Assembly: GCF_040833995.1 (NCBI RefSeq)
Contig: NZ_CP162137.1
Location: forward strand, 682,001-746,000
Direction of reading: 5' to 3'
Origin: Leptospira sp. WS58.C1
GTDB lineage: Bacteria; Spirochaetota; Leptospiria; Leptospirales; Leptospiraceae
Length of the DNA stretch: 64,000 bases
Shown here piece after piece: positions 26,813-36,016 of this stretch. The notes beneath the pieces were generated by a model. That model was not told where the DNA came from, did no database searches, and saw only the letters and a program-made list of their open reading frames with translations. Position 1 is the stretch's first letter; each line of letters begins with the position of its first letter. The position numbers and the translations under genes are program-made.

Positions 26813-27904
26813 TTAATTTCGGAGAATGTAGTTTTCGTTTCCGTAGGACTTTCGAATGAACAGTCTCTTTTCCGCCCCTAAACCCAAAAAGAGTTGGTAC
26901 AGATCGGTCAAGATAGGACGGGAAGAATAATATCCGTGACCTAATGACAATAAAGAAGCGTCGATCGGATTTACATTGACCACATCCACACCGGGAAATC
27001 TGGAACAGGCGCCTAGTCTTCCTGTCTGGTGTATCTGGGCGGAGGCAAACAATGCGGAGTCACCGGGAGAACAATATAATGTGATCCTTTCCGAAGATTT
27101 TAGCAAACTGTCTAGGATTAAAATAAATTCGCCCGTATCGTAGTCCGGAGCATTCAATACTAATTCTTTTAAAAAAGGTTTGTCTCCCCATTCTTTGGAG
27201 AGTTCTGAAACCGAATTTAAGACCACCTGATGTCCCATAGAATGTACCAATAGATGGATCTTCTTTTTAGTAGAGATCATTCTTTTCAGGAAGTTTTTAA
27301 ACGAATCTCTGCTACTTCTTGCGGAGATTAAATTTTTTTCGTATGTGTTTTTGAGGAAGAAGGTCCCAAGCATGGAACCGTCTCCTCCTGCAGGCCAAGT
27401 ATAGAGCGCCACCTTACCGGGAAATTTCAGATCGTATTTGAGTTGGGCCGCCCTTAAAATAGCTTCTTCAAAGTTTACATTAAATCCGTGGACGAATACG
27501 ATCACTTCTTCGAAAGGATCTTCTTCTATTCCGTTCCACCAAAGTTTTTCCTGCTCTTCCTTGCTTTTTCCTTGGATGGCAACTCTATGTTCTAAGAACT
27601 GGAATGATTTCTCTTTATTCCCCAGACCGAAGGGGAGTGAACCTATCTCTCTGTCAGCCGGAACGTTTACCAAACAGGAACCTGATTGGGTTCCCATATT
27701 ACCGAAATTCAGAAAATAAGAATTAGAACAAGCGACCTGTGTACCTGGATTGACCGCTCTGGAAGTATTAAAAAACACCTCGATCCCATGAGTGGAAGAA
27801 TACTGCGGATTTGTCCTTTTTGCCAGATACTCGGATGCGGACGGACCACAACCTAAGCTGAGAACAAAACTAAAAAGAATAAAAAAGAAAGATCGAAACA
27901 TCAT
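26813..27904 (-). CDS. Alpha/beta hydrolase lipoprotein (DUF900-like)
   Basis: The 363-residue protein has a lipoprotein signal (FSFVLSLGC, Cys near residue 19) and a serine alpha/beta-hydrolase domain. The oxyanion region is VIVFVHGFNVNFEE, the nucleophile Ser lies in LLVHSMGHQVVLNS, a likely acidic residue in LNAPDYD and the likely catalytic His in LSLGHGYYSS. This pattern matches the DUF900 family, whose substrates are not known. The start is 6 bp downstream of the M23 peptidase stop, so it is the third gene of the bactofilin operon. Being lipidated, it should act at a periplasmic or outer-membrane surface. Confidence 0.87.
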   Translation of the reverse strand: MMFRSFFFILFSFVLSLGCGPSASEYLAKRTNPQYSSTHGIEVFFNTSRAVNPGTQVACSNSYFLNFGNMGTQSGSCLVNVPADREIGSLPFGLGNKEKSFQFLEHRVAIQGKSKEEQEKLWWNGIEEDPFEEVIVFVHGFNVNFEEAILRAAQLKYDLKFPGKVALYTWPAGGDGSMLGTFFLKNTYEKNLISARSSRDSFKNFLKRMISTKKKIHLLVHSMGHQVVLNSVSELSKEWGDKPFLKELVLNAPDYDTGEFILILDSLLKSSERITLYCSPGDSALFASAQIHQTGRLGACSRFPGVDVVNVNPIDASLLSLGHGYYSSRPILTDLYQLFLGLGAEKRLFIRKSYGNENYILRN

Positions 27905-27910
27905 AAAATC

Positions 27911-29032
27911 TTAATGGTTCGGTTTAGAGCCTCTTTTATAACTGAGGCCTTTTAGATATTTTCCGGGATTTACCGATTTCCCTTTGTGAATTACTTCGAA
28001 ATGTAAGTGAGGGCCGAAACAGTAACCTGTACATCCGGAGGTTGCGATCTTCTTACCCGCTACCACATAATCTCCTCGTTTTACGTTCAGCCTAGAGTTA
28101 TGAGCGTATAATGTCTTAAAATCGTCGTTATGTTCGATTACGATCGCGTTACCGTAACCGCCCATCCATCCGGAAAATACAACCTTACCGTTACGAGCAG
28201 CCATCACCGCTTCGTAGTTGGCTTTTAGGTCTAATGCTTCGTGGAATTTATGCTGTGGAAAGGTTCTCCATCCGTAGTTGGAAGTGACTACATGCGAACT
28301 AACAGGAACCACCCATTTGGGTGCAGGGTCCGGGATCACGGCGCCTGGCAGGAAAACTTTTTGGCCGGGACGAAGAATATCCAGATCATCCAGCTTATTC
28401 TCTTCTAAAATTTCATCCAGGTTCACTTTGTAAAGAGACGCTACCTTTGCAACGGTGTCTCCCGCTTTAAATTTATATAATAGACCTTGTTTATTCGGGA
28501 TCTGTAATATTTGTCCCGGGTAAAGTGTTTCTTCCAAATTGATATTGGAGGAGCCTGCTATGGATTCCATTGAAACCTTGTAACGGGTTGCAATCTCGGA
28601 AAGAGTTTCGTTCCTTTTAACTTTGTAGGTAACTACTTTAAATTGTTTCTTTTTGTCGGAAGCGCTTTTGATCTCGTTCGCCATCAAAATGGTCAGCTTT
28701 GCTTTTTCGGACTCTTCTAAGAATTTTTCGTCGCCTTTTTTGGCTTTTAAATCTTCCTGATCGTTTTCAGTCACTTCTGTGGATGCGGATTCCATCGAGG
28801 CATTGGAAGGACTCATCCAGATCCCTAAAAACAAGACCATAAAGACGACTGACGCTATAAGAGGAATAACGCGGAATTTACGCCTTCTGAAATCCAGGTT
28901 TCCGTGATATAGGTTCCCTCTGAAATAAAAGGAATAATGGAAATGGAATGCGCCCAGGTAGATCAGGGTGAAATTATCTGTCCGGAGGATCTCTTTTCCT
29001 GCGGTCAATTGCCTGGGCTTCTTGAAGATCAT
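27911..29032 (-). CDS. LysM-LysM-M23 peptidoglycan endopeptidase, membrane-anchored
   Basis: This enzyme cuts peptidoglycan cross-links. The 373-residue protein has a positively charged N-terminus, one membrane segment near residues 55-73, two LysM peptidoglycan-binding modules (YKVKRNETLSEIATRYKVS near 133 and YKFKAGDTVAKVASLYKVN near 184), and a C-terminal M23 domain. The M23 zinc motifs are visible as HEALDL and HLHFEV, with the intermediate YAHNSRLNVKRGD segment. It lies between a bactofilin gene and a lipoprotein hydrolase on the same strand. Bactofilin and M23 partners shape cells in Helicobacter and Proteus. A matching role in helical Leptospira cells is inferred from that pairing. Confidence 0.93.
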   Translation of the reverse strand: MIFKKPRQLTAGKEILRTDNFTLIYLGAFHFHYSFYFRGNLYHGNLDFRRRKFRVIPLIASVVFMVLFLGIWMSPSNASMESASTEVTENDQEDLKAKKGDEKFLEESEKAKLTILMANEIKSASDKKKQFKVVTYKVKRNETLSEIATRYKVSMESIAGSSNINLEETLYPGQILQIPNKQGLLYKFKAGDTVAKVASLYKVNLDEILEENKLDDLDILRPGQKVFLPGAVIPDPAPKWVVPVSSHVVTSNYGWRTFPQHKFHEALDLKANYEAVMAARNGKVVFSGWMGGYGNAIVIEHNDDFKTLYAHNSRLNVKRGDYVVAGKKIATSGCTGYCFGPHLHFEVIHKGKSVNPGKYLKGLSYKRGSKPNH

Positions 29033-29124
29033 ACTATGAGTATCGGTCGGTCGGGTGGAGAACCACCCGAGTTTTTGATTCGAACAAATCTAAGAGGTGG
29101 GAAAAAGAACTCGAGGCCTTAGAG

Positions 29125-29535
29125 TTATTCTTCCTTACCGTTGTCCAGAGTCCTTGTGCCGCCAAAAGATTCTTCCACGATCTTTTTAACGTCTTTCTTT
29201 TGTCCGCCTGTTACAGTGATATTTCCTTTTGCTACCACACCTTTTGCCAGGGAAAGAGCGGGAGCGATAATATCCCCTAAGAGACGTCCGGTTTCTTCCA
29301 AGCGGACTTCTGTTTCCGCCTTAATGTTTCCGATCAAGGTTCCGGCAACGATCACTTCTCTTGCCGAAATGTTAGTGCGGACCTTACCGGTTTCTCCAAT
29401 AAATAATGCGTCGTCGGTTTTAATTTCCCCTTCGAATTTTCCGTCGATACGTAGGGAACCAGCGATATAGAATTTGCCCTCAAAAATGGAACCCGGGCCG
29501 ATTACGCTGTTATTATTATCCTTACCGATGGCCAT
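29125..29535 (-). CDS. Bactofilin
   Basis: Bactofilins polymerise into cytoskeletal filaments made of a right-handed beta helix and organise cell-wall enzymes. The 136-residue protein is a typical single-domain member. It begins VIGPGSIFEGKFYIAGS and continues with repeated beta strands spaced by Gly (RIDGKFEGEI, LIGNIKAETEVR, LLGDI). The C-terminal tail is basic and Lys/Glu-rich. It is followed, 92 bp later, by the LysM-M23 peptidase gene. In Leptospira a bactofilin has been linked to cell pitch and shape; whether this is that paralogue cannot be told here. Confidence 0.93.
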   Translation of the reverse strand: MAIGKDNNNSVIGPGSIFEGKFYIAGSLRIDGKFEGEIKTDDALFIGETGKVRTNISAREVIVAGTLIGNIKAETEVRLEETGRLLGDIIAPALSLAKGVVAKGNITVTGGQKKDVKKIVEESFGGTRTLDNGKEE

Positions 29536-29619
29536 CTGTTACTCCTGACTGCTGATTCATCTATTTGGTGGGCGGTTCCGAAATCGACAACTCTTTTTGC
29601 GGAAGATAATCGGGAAAGG

Positions 29620-29690
29620 TTTCGCACAGAGGACACTGAGTTGGGGGAAATCTAAAAACCCTCCGTGATCTCCGTGTCCTCTATGCGAAA
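29620..29690. repeat. 21-bp inverted repeat with 29-nt loop in the bactofilin upstream region
   Basis: The arm at 29620-29640 (TTTCGCACAGAGGACACTGA plus G) is complementary to 29670-29690 with two mismatches. It would form a long hairpin between the PBP gene end and the bactofilin start. It may be a terminator, an RNA processing site or a dispersed palindromic element. No transposase is associated. Confidence 0.6.
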
Positions 29691-29704
29691 TTTATCTTAT
29701 TAGG

Positions 29705-29998
29705 TCCTCGTCACCTTTCGCAGCGACCCGTAGGGAGCGAGAAAACGACCAAGCTTGCTTGAGTCGGTGACTGAAGCGAAGCGAAGTCAAATTTTAAATT
29801 CGTCGCAACCTTAGCATCGCGAACACTGCACTCAGTCCCTAACGAATAACATCCTCGTCACCTTTCGCAGCGACCCGTAGGGAGCGAGAAAACGACCAAG
29901 CTTGCTTGAGCCGGTGACTGAAGCGCAGCGAAGTCAAATTTTAAATTCGTCGCAACCTTAGCATCGCGAACACTGCACTCAATCCCTAACGAATAACG
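29705..29998. repeat. 147-bp tandem duplication at the 3' end of the PBP gene
   Basis: Two adjacent 147-bp units (29705-29851 and 29852-29998) are almost identical; four substitutions were noticed. On the minus strand each unit starts inside the gene's final codons, so each begins with the sequence GACGAGGA(C/T)GTTATTCGTTAG, which encodes the last residues DEDVIR and a stop. A part copy ending at 29704 follows. Each unit also contains GCGACCCGTAGGGAGCG (29723-29739 and 29870-29886), which is seen again near 35833. It is a real tandem duplication and not a CRISPR array. Confidence 0.9.
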
Positions 29999-32460
29999 TC
30001 CTCGTCTCCTTCAAAGAGATTCGGTTTTTTCTTTTTAGTCGTTCCTGGGTCCGTGGTATGGGTGGGGGTCGGATCCGGCTCAGTCATTCCTCTATGGTCT
30101 TCGCAGACTTCTTTCGGAACTGTGTCTTTGTCGAAAACTTCTTCTTCCGTTTGGTAACAATGGGAACCGGGAAGTTTTCCGGAGATGGAACAGATGGTCC
30201 TGCGTACAATTTTTGCGTCTCCGAAATCGAACGGTCTTGATTTTTCTTTGGCTAGTGCGTTTGCCATAAATCTTCCCCAGATAGGAGCGGCCACAACTGC
30301 GCCCGACATTCCTCTGCCGAGAGAAAGTGTTCCGGTATCATAACCCACCCAAACAACTGCAACAAGTTCCGGAGTATAACCTGCGAACCAAGCATCCCTA
30401 AAATTATTTGTGGTTCCCGTTTTTCCAGCGGCAGGGCGAGTGAGTCCGTATGACCTGGCCCCCGTTCCGGTTCCTTTTTTGATCACATCTTCCATCATCG
30501 AAGTGATCACATAGCTTGTTTCAGGAGAGAGTAATCTTTTTCGTTCTTTGGATTCGAATTCTTTTCGGAAATCTTTGATCAGATTTCCTTGTTCATCTTC
30601 TACATACAGAACACTGAGAGGAAAAACTTGTTTTCCTCCGGAAGCAAATACGGCATAAGACCTTGCGAGTTCGTACGGAGAAACTTCAAAACTTCCTAAT
30701 GCGATCGAAAAGTCTTTAGGAAGATTTCTATTCTCCACTTGTAAGAGTTTTTCCAGTTTTGGCAGAAGATTATTTAGACCGGTATGTTCCAATAATCGGA
30801 CGGCAACACTATTTCTGGAAAGTTCGAGCGCTTCTCTCAAGCGGATAAATCCGGAATATTCTCCCGAATAATTGCTTGGGTTCCATTCGTCTCCGTCTTC
30901 CAACACGTACTGCAACGGAGAATCGTCGAATAAAGAAGCGGCAGTAACATTTTTCTTATCGTCCGGATGTTCATGATAATATTCCATCGCGGAAGCGTAT
31001 ACTAACGGTTTGAATGCGGAACCTGGTTGTCTGTACGCTTGAAATGCGCGGATCTGTTGGTTGTCCGAGCGGAATCCCGAACCTCCTACCATTGCGGTGA
31101 TATAACCTGTGTCCGGACGAATGGAAATTAATGCACCTTCTACAGGAAGTAAATGGTCTTCTGTAGCCTGAGTCCTATAATTCCAGTCGATTGCTTCTCC
31201 TAACATCTCAGTCCCGGAAATCAAATTTAAAACGGCTAAATCGTCTCTGAATTCTTCCTGCCAGGCTCTATTGAATGTCCTGTATGACCTGGAGATCTTA
31301 AATTTGAATTCGGGAAGATCATGGAGTTCCGCTAAAAGTTTGAATGTAGAACCGTAGGTATCCTCGAAGGAATCGATCTTAGTAAAAGCCCTTTGGTTGG
31401 ATAGTTGGGTCTGTTGTTTTAAACCTGCAGCCAACGCTTTTTCGGCCTGGGATTGATGCTGTATATTTAAGGTGGTATAGATCTTCAGACCGCCCTCGTA
31501 GATCTGTTGAGAAGGTATATAGCGGGCTAGGTTTTTACGGACATATTCCGTAAAATAAGGGAATTTGTTCAGACGGTCCGAAAATGCGGAATCATTAGGA
31601 GAACGATTTAAGGTTATATAATATTCGGAGAATGTTTCGAATTCTCTCTCGGCGGTTTCCACGTCCAGGATCCCGTTTTCCACAAGTTTTTTGAATACAA
31701 CTCTGACCTTGGAGGCTGATGTATTCGGATTCACTAATGGAGAAAATTCCTTGGGTCTTGTGGTCAAACTTGCAAGAAGTGCCGCTTCTCCCCAGCTTAA
31801 GTCCTTGATATCTTTTCTGAAATAAAATTTGGCCGCCGCTCCCGCTCCTATGGTACCGTGTCCGAGAGGGATCTCGTTTAGATAGATTTCCATTAAGGTT
31901 TTCTTATCGAATACCAATTCTAAAAGAAGTGCCAGCCAAGCTTCTCTTGCCTTTCGTAAGAAGGACCTTTCCGTGTTTAAGAATTTTAATCTAGCGACCT
32001 GCTGAGTGATCGTAGAGGCGCCCTCTTTTACTCTTCCTGCAAGAAGGTTGACCATGGTAGCTCTAAAAATTCCGCGTAAATCCAGACCTTTGTGGGATCT
32101 GAAATTATTATCCTCTGTGGAAACAAAACAGCGAATCACTTTATTATCTTCCCAACCGCCGGGAAGATCTTGATCCGAGATCACTACTCGGGAGAATCTA
32201 TAAAACTCCGCGATCGGTTCGTACTTTCCTTCGGAGTTGATCCCGAATAGAAGGGAAGGTTTTTCGTAACGGTCCGCTTTCGGGACCTGCCAAATATCTT
32301 TGATGGAGAATACGAATAAAAATCCGTTTAAGAAGATCAGTCCCAAAACAAGATAGATCAGTTTACGCACAGGATCGGAAGAATTTAGACGGGATTGGAC
32401 CCTGTCCCTAAAGAGTACTACGAAATATCTTGTGAAAAAATCTACGGGTTCGTGTTTCAT
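29986..32460 (-). CDS. Class A penicillin-binding protein (bifunctional transglycosylase/transpeptidase)
   Basis: This 824-residue inner-membrane enzyme polymerises and cross-links peptidoglycan. A single membrane segment lies near residues 35-55. The transglycosylase domain follows, with EDNNFRSHKGLDLRG and GASTITQQVARLKFL. The transpeptidase domain has SAFK near residue 479 (nucleophile Ser), SRN near 549 and KTGTT near 677. The C-terminal tail is Pro/Thr/Lys-rich and ends in DEDVIR, which is encoded at the edge of the 147-bp tandem duplication. Comparison with PBP1a/1b/1c subgroups was not possible by eye. It is convenient that wall-shaping genes (bactofilin, M23) lie immediately downstream. 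Confidence 0.94.
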   Translation of the reverse strand: MKHEPVDFFTRYFVVLFRDRVQSRLNSSDPVRKLIYLVLGLIFLNGFLFVFSIKDIWQVPKADRYEKPSLLFGINSEGKYEPIAEFYRFSRVVISDQDLPGGWEDNKVIRCFVSTEDNNFRSHKGLDLRGIFRATMVNLLAGRVKEGASTITQQVARLKFLNTERSFLRKAREAWLALLLELVFDKKTLMEIYLNEIPLGHGTIGAGAAAKFYFRKDIKDLSWGEAALLASLTTRPKEFSPLVNPNTSASKVRVVFKKLVENGILDVETAEREFETFSEYYITLNRSPNDSAFSDRLNKFPYFTEYVRKNLARYIPSQQIYEGGLKIYTTLNIQHQSQAEKALAAGLKQQTQLSNQRAFTKIDSFEDTYGSTFKLLAELHDLPEFKFKISRSYRTFNRAWQEEFRDDLAVLNLISGTEMLGEAIDWNYRTQATEDHLLPVEGALISIRPDTGYITAMVGGSGFRSDNQQIRAFQAYRQPGSAFKPLVYASAMEYYHEHPDDKKNVTAASLFDDSPLQYVLEDGDEWNPSNYSGEYSGFIRLREALELSRNSVAVRLLEHTGLNNLLPKLEKLLQVENRNLPKDFSIALGSFEVSPYELARSYAVFASGGKQVFPLSVLYVEDEQGNLIKDFRKEFESKERKRLLSPETSYVITSMMEDVIKKGTGTGARSYGLTRPAAGKTGTTNNFRDAWFAGYTPELVAVVWVGYDTGTLSLGRGMSGAVVAAPIWGRFMANALAKEKSRPFDFGDAKIVRRTICSISGKLPGSHCYQTEEEVFDKDTVPKEVCEDHRGMTEPDPTPTHTTDPGTTKKKKPNLFEGDEDVIR

Positions 32461-32479
32461 TTGTTTTAATTTCTGCTTT

Positions 32480-33547
32480 TTATAAAGGCGAAAATTGGCG
32501 CATCTTATCGATACCGTGGAACCTAAGTCCGGTGTCTAGATTGTATCCTTGGTATTCCTTGATCAAAGAAGAACGAGAAGTTTTGTCGTGAACATAACCC
32601 CAGGCATTTGTCACCGCATCCTTTGCGGACTCGCATGCCTTATTGATCAACTCTACAAAAGAATCGTTTCGGATCAGGTTGGGGTCCGCAGGATAAGACC
32701 ATTCTCTTTTTTCTTCGTTCATGATCCTTTTGTCTATATGTTCCTTTAGAGGGAGCATCAGCACGGAGGAATTTACTTTATGTAAAGTGATATTGTCTAA
32801 AAATCTAAGTGCGGCCCTAATTATTTTGCTTCTGGAATCCAAGTATCTATGAAAATACAAATAACCTAAGAAGGATTCGTTAAGGATATCTCCCGGGATG
32901 ATCTTTTCTTCGGAGCCTATATACTTTTCTTTGAAATCTTTTGGGAAAGTGGCTTTTAAACCTTTCAGCCAAAAGTTCCAAAGCATAGGGTCCATTTTTT
33001 TCTTCCCATCTTTTCCTTTGAAGATCACATCCACATGTTGTACGAAATCGTACGCTTTCGGGGTCATTCCCCATCTGAAATCCAGGAGCCAAGAATCCAA
33101 AGCGAATTCCACTCTCATATGATTGTATTGTGCTTTTGAACTGATCTGTTTATCCGGACTATAATAATCACCGGAGATAAAAAAGATATAAGGATGAGTG
33201 ACAATGTCCACTGCGCAGTGGATGATATAACCAAGGGTGAATGCGAGAAAACGGTCTCTATAGATTCCTTCTTCGACAGTGAGGACTCCGTCCAAAAAAT
33301 TCAGCACCAATTCCAAAACGTTTTCGTGATGGCTTAGGTCGCCCCAAGGAAGGGCCTTTTTGGTCCGAACAGGGGAAAGAACATGATAAAAATAGAAAAT
33401 ATCGGGAGCGATTGCACCTATATTGGCAAACTTACGGGTGCCTTCTTCTCTTAAAAGTTTTGCAATCTTTCTTTGTTCCGCCGTCCCGTGATCCAAATGT
33501 TTGCAGACTTGAGAAAGAGCTTCGAGATGAGTGATTTTGCCTGCCAT
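32480..33547 (-). CDS. Zinc-dependent phospholipase C-like protein
   Basis: The 355-residue protein begins with MAGKITHLEALSQV and has the helical, metal-binding layout of zinc-dependent phospholipase C/S1-P1-like proteins. Candidate metal ligands are His7, Asp in GAIAPDIFYFY, His-His in GDLSHHENVLE, and His residues in YIIHCAVDIVTHPY and YNHMRVEFALD. No signal peptide is seen, so it may act in the cytoplasm or be a divergent family member with another activity. The stop is 19 bp before the PBP start, so it is probably co-transcribed with it. Phospholipase activity is inferred from family resemblance. Confidence 0.78.
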   Translation of the reverse strand: MAGKITHLEALSQVCKHLDHGTAEQRKIAKLLREEGTRKFANIGAIAPDIFYFYHVLSPVRTKKALPWGDLSHHENVLELVLNFLDGVLTVEEGIYRDRFLAFTLGYIIHCAVDIVTHPYIFFISGDYYSPDKQISSKAQYNHMRVEFALDSWLLDFRWGMTPKAYDFVQHVDVIFKGKDGKKKMDPMLWNFWLKGLKATFPKDFKEKYIGSEEKIIPGDILNESFLGYLYFHRYLDSRSKIIRAALRFLDNITLHKVNSSVLMLPLKEHIDKRIMNEEKREWSYPADPNLIRNDSFVELINKACESAKDAVTNAWGYVHDKTSRSSLIKEYQGYNLDTGLRFHGIDKMRQFSPL

Positions 33548-33624
33548 ATCGGAATTTTGCCTTTGAAAAAACCCGGACCGCTCTAAAAGATGGCCTAGAA
33601 GGATCTAGAAAACCCTCTAACCCT

Positions 33625-34896
33625 ATGCAATCAATAGAAAATCTTAAATTTTTGACTCCAGAAGAAGCTAGAAAAATCGCAACAAATTACGGGACTCCGG
33701 TTTTTGTGTACTCTCGTACAGGAATCGAAAGAAGTTGCGACGACGCACTCGCATTCCCTAACGCCTTCGGTCTGACCGTACGCTTTGCAATGAAAGCGAA
33801 TCCGGGGCGCACGATCCTGGAAATATTAAGGAAGAAGGGCATTCATATAGACGCATCTTCTGAACACGAAGTGCAACGTGCGATACTCGCAGGATTTAAA
33901 CCTTCCGACATTCTACTCACGTCCCAACAATTAGCGAGATCCTTGAAAGATTTGGTTTCTCAAGGAGTCCAATTCAACGCGTGTTCTCTGCGGCAATTGG
34001 AAGAATTTGGAAAAAACTTTCCTGGGAAAGAAGTAAGCGTTCGTTTTAATCCCGGTTTAGGTTCCGGAGCAACGAAAAAAACGGATGTGGGGGGTAATAC
34101 ATCCTCCTTCGGTATCTGGCATGAAGAGATCGAAAAAGTAAAAGAGATCGTTTCTAAATACGGACTTAAACTGGTTCGAGTCCACACACATATAGGTTCC
34201 GGTTCCGATCCTGAAGTTTGGAAGGCTGTAGCACATTATACCTTAGAGATCGCGGCACAATTCCCCGATTGTAGAACAGTGAATCTGGGCGGAGGTTTCA
34301 AAGTTGGAAGAATGATCGGTGAAAAAACGACCGATCCTCAGGTCATCGGGAAACCCGTCAAAGAGCTCTTTGAAAATTATGCCAAAGAAAAAGGGATTCA
34401 GCTCAAAATGGAAATAGAACCCGGTTCTTTCTTAATGGTGAATAATGGAGCCATCCTCGCTCAGGTAGACGATATCGTCAACACAGGGGTGGGGGGGGTT
34501 ACTTTCGTAAAACTGGATATGGGGATGGATGTGAACACAAGACCGGCGTTGTATGCCGCAAAACATCCGTTGGTAGTGATCCCCACGAAAGAAAAATCGG
34601 AACGCAAGACAGGCGACTTTGTATATGTAGGACACTGTTGCGAAAGTGGGGACTTGATCACACAAGAGGAAGGGGGCGGACCTCAACTTAGGACCACGGA
34701 AATTCCTGAGATCGGTGATTTGGTGGTGATGGAAGGAGCTGGAGCTTATTGTTCTTCCATGTCCGTAAAAAATTATAATTCTTATCCGGAAACCCCGGAG
34801 GTCCTGATCGATCTGGACGGATCTGTTAAACTCGTCCGCAAGAAACAAACCTTGGAACAAGTCCTTCAGAATGAAGTCCTGGTTTCCCTCGGGTAA
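33625..34896 (+). CDS. lysA: Diaminopimelate decarboxylase
   Basis: LysA converts meso-diaminopimelate to lysine, the last step of lysine biosynthesis, using PLP. The 423-residue protein has the PLP Lys57 in FAMKANPG, a glycine-rich phosphate site in NLGGGFKVG, and CCESGD near residue 338, the typical diaminopimelate decarboxylase substrate-binding signature. Related ornithine/arginine decarboxylases are less likely given CESGD. A run of eight G residues (34491-34498) occurs within the frame but the gene is intact. The 3' end overlaps ispD by 26 bp. Confidence 0.92.
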   Translation: MQSIENLKFLTPEEARKIATNYGTPVFVYSRTGIERSCDDALAFPNAFGLTVRFAMKANPGRTILEILRKKGIHIDASSEHEVQRAILAGFKPSDILLTSQQLARSLKDLVSQGVQFNACSLRQLEEFGKNFPGKEVSVRFNPGLGSGATKKTDVGGNTSSFGIWHEEIEKVKEIVSKYGLKLVRVHTHIGSGSDPEVWKAVAHYTLEIAAQFPDCRTVNLGGGFKVGRMIGEKTTDPQVIGKPVKELFENYAKEKGIQLKMEIEPGSFLMVNNGAILAQVDDIVNTGVGGVTFVKLDMGMDVNTRPALYAAKHPLVVIPTKEKSERKTGDFVYVGHCCESGDLITQEEGGGPQLRTTEIPEIGDLVVMEGAGAYCSSMSVKNYNSYPETPEVLIDLDGSVKLVRKKQTLEQVLQNEVLVSLG

Positions 34897-35587
34897 TATT
34901 TACGTACTACTTCTTTCGGGAGGAACAGGCTCCCGAATGAAGTCCGATATTCCAAAACAATTTTTAGAATTAAACGGAAAATCCATCTTACTCCATAGCC
35001 TGGAAATCTTTCTGGATTGGGGAAAAACAAAAAGTATCGTTCTTGTATCTCATAAAGACTATATCTTAAGATCGGAGACACTTTGTTCTTCCTTGCTTAG
35101 AGAAAGAGATCGTATCGTAGAAGGCGGAGAAACCAGGCACGGATCCACGTTAGCCGGTCTTTCAAGTCTCCAATTCTCGGCAAATGATATCATCCTCATT
35201 CATGATGCAGCAAGACCGTTCGTTGCCGCAGATGATCTGGACCGATTGTCTAAAGCGACGGAAGAGTTCGGGGTTGCCACACTCGCTTCTAAAAATCACG
35301 AAACCGTTTTGGAAGAAGAAAAAGACCGCTTTAAATTTTTAAACCGGGAGAAGATCTGGTTTATGAAAACTCCCCAAGGAATACGGGGAGATCTCCTAAA
35401 AAAGATCCTAGAAAAACCGTATGAAACAGAACCGACCGACCTATGCACTTGGGTACAAGGACAGGGCATCGGTTCCAAACTGGTGGAATCCAATCCGTAC
35501 AATCTGAAAATCACGGAAAAGTTCGACTTAGCCTTAGCGGAGGCAATTTTGCCGTTATTCCAAAGTTGGAATATAGAGAAGGTCTAA
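34871..35587 (+). CDS. ispD: 2-C-methyl-D-erythritol 4-phosphate cytidylyltransferase
   Basis: IspD attaches CMP to methylerythritol phosphate in the MEP isoprenoid pathway. The 238-residue protein has the nucleotidyltransferase core: VLLLSGGTGSRMKSDIPKQF near residue 12, ILIHDAARPFV near residue 113, and the TPQGIR segment. The ATG is within lysA (26-bp overlap), so coupling to lysine synthesis is only positional. The frame and the length match the family. An enzyme acting on isoprenoid precursors is encoded separately near 50 kb, but there is no evidence of a link. Confidence 0.92.
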   Translation: MKSWFPSGNIYVLLLSGGTGSRMKSDIPKQFLELNGKSILLHSLEIFLDWGKTKSIVLVSHKDYILRSETLCSSLLRERDRIVEGGETRHGSTLAGLSSLQFSANDIILIHDAARPFVAADDLDRLSKATEEFGVATLASKNHETVLEEEKDRFKFLNREKIWFMKTPQGIRGDLLKKILEKPYETEPTDLCTWVQGQGIGSKLVESNPYNLKITEKFDLALAEAILPLFQSWNIEKV

Positions 35588-35669
35588 ACGGAGCCTATCC
35601 AGAAAGGTGGCCTACCAAATCTCCTTGACGTCACGTCTTCTGTTGAAAAACTGACTTTCGTAACCCGTC

Positions 35670-35955
<286 letters not shown>

Positions 35956-36016
35956 TAAAACCTTCAATTAACTAACAATCCGGTAATCTGATAAAGAAAT
36001 GTAAGGGACTCAGAGT

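Noticed and set aside
29705..29998. CRISPR array
   Set aside because: The repeated units are 147 bp, adjacent without spacers, and no cas genes are present. It is a tandem duplication.
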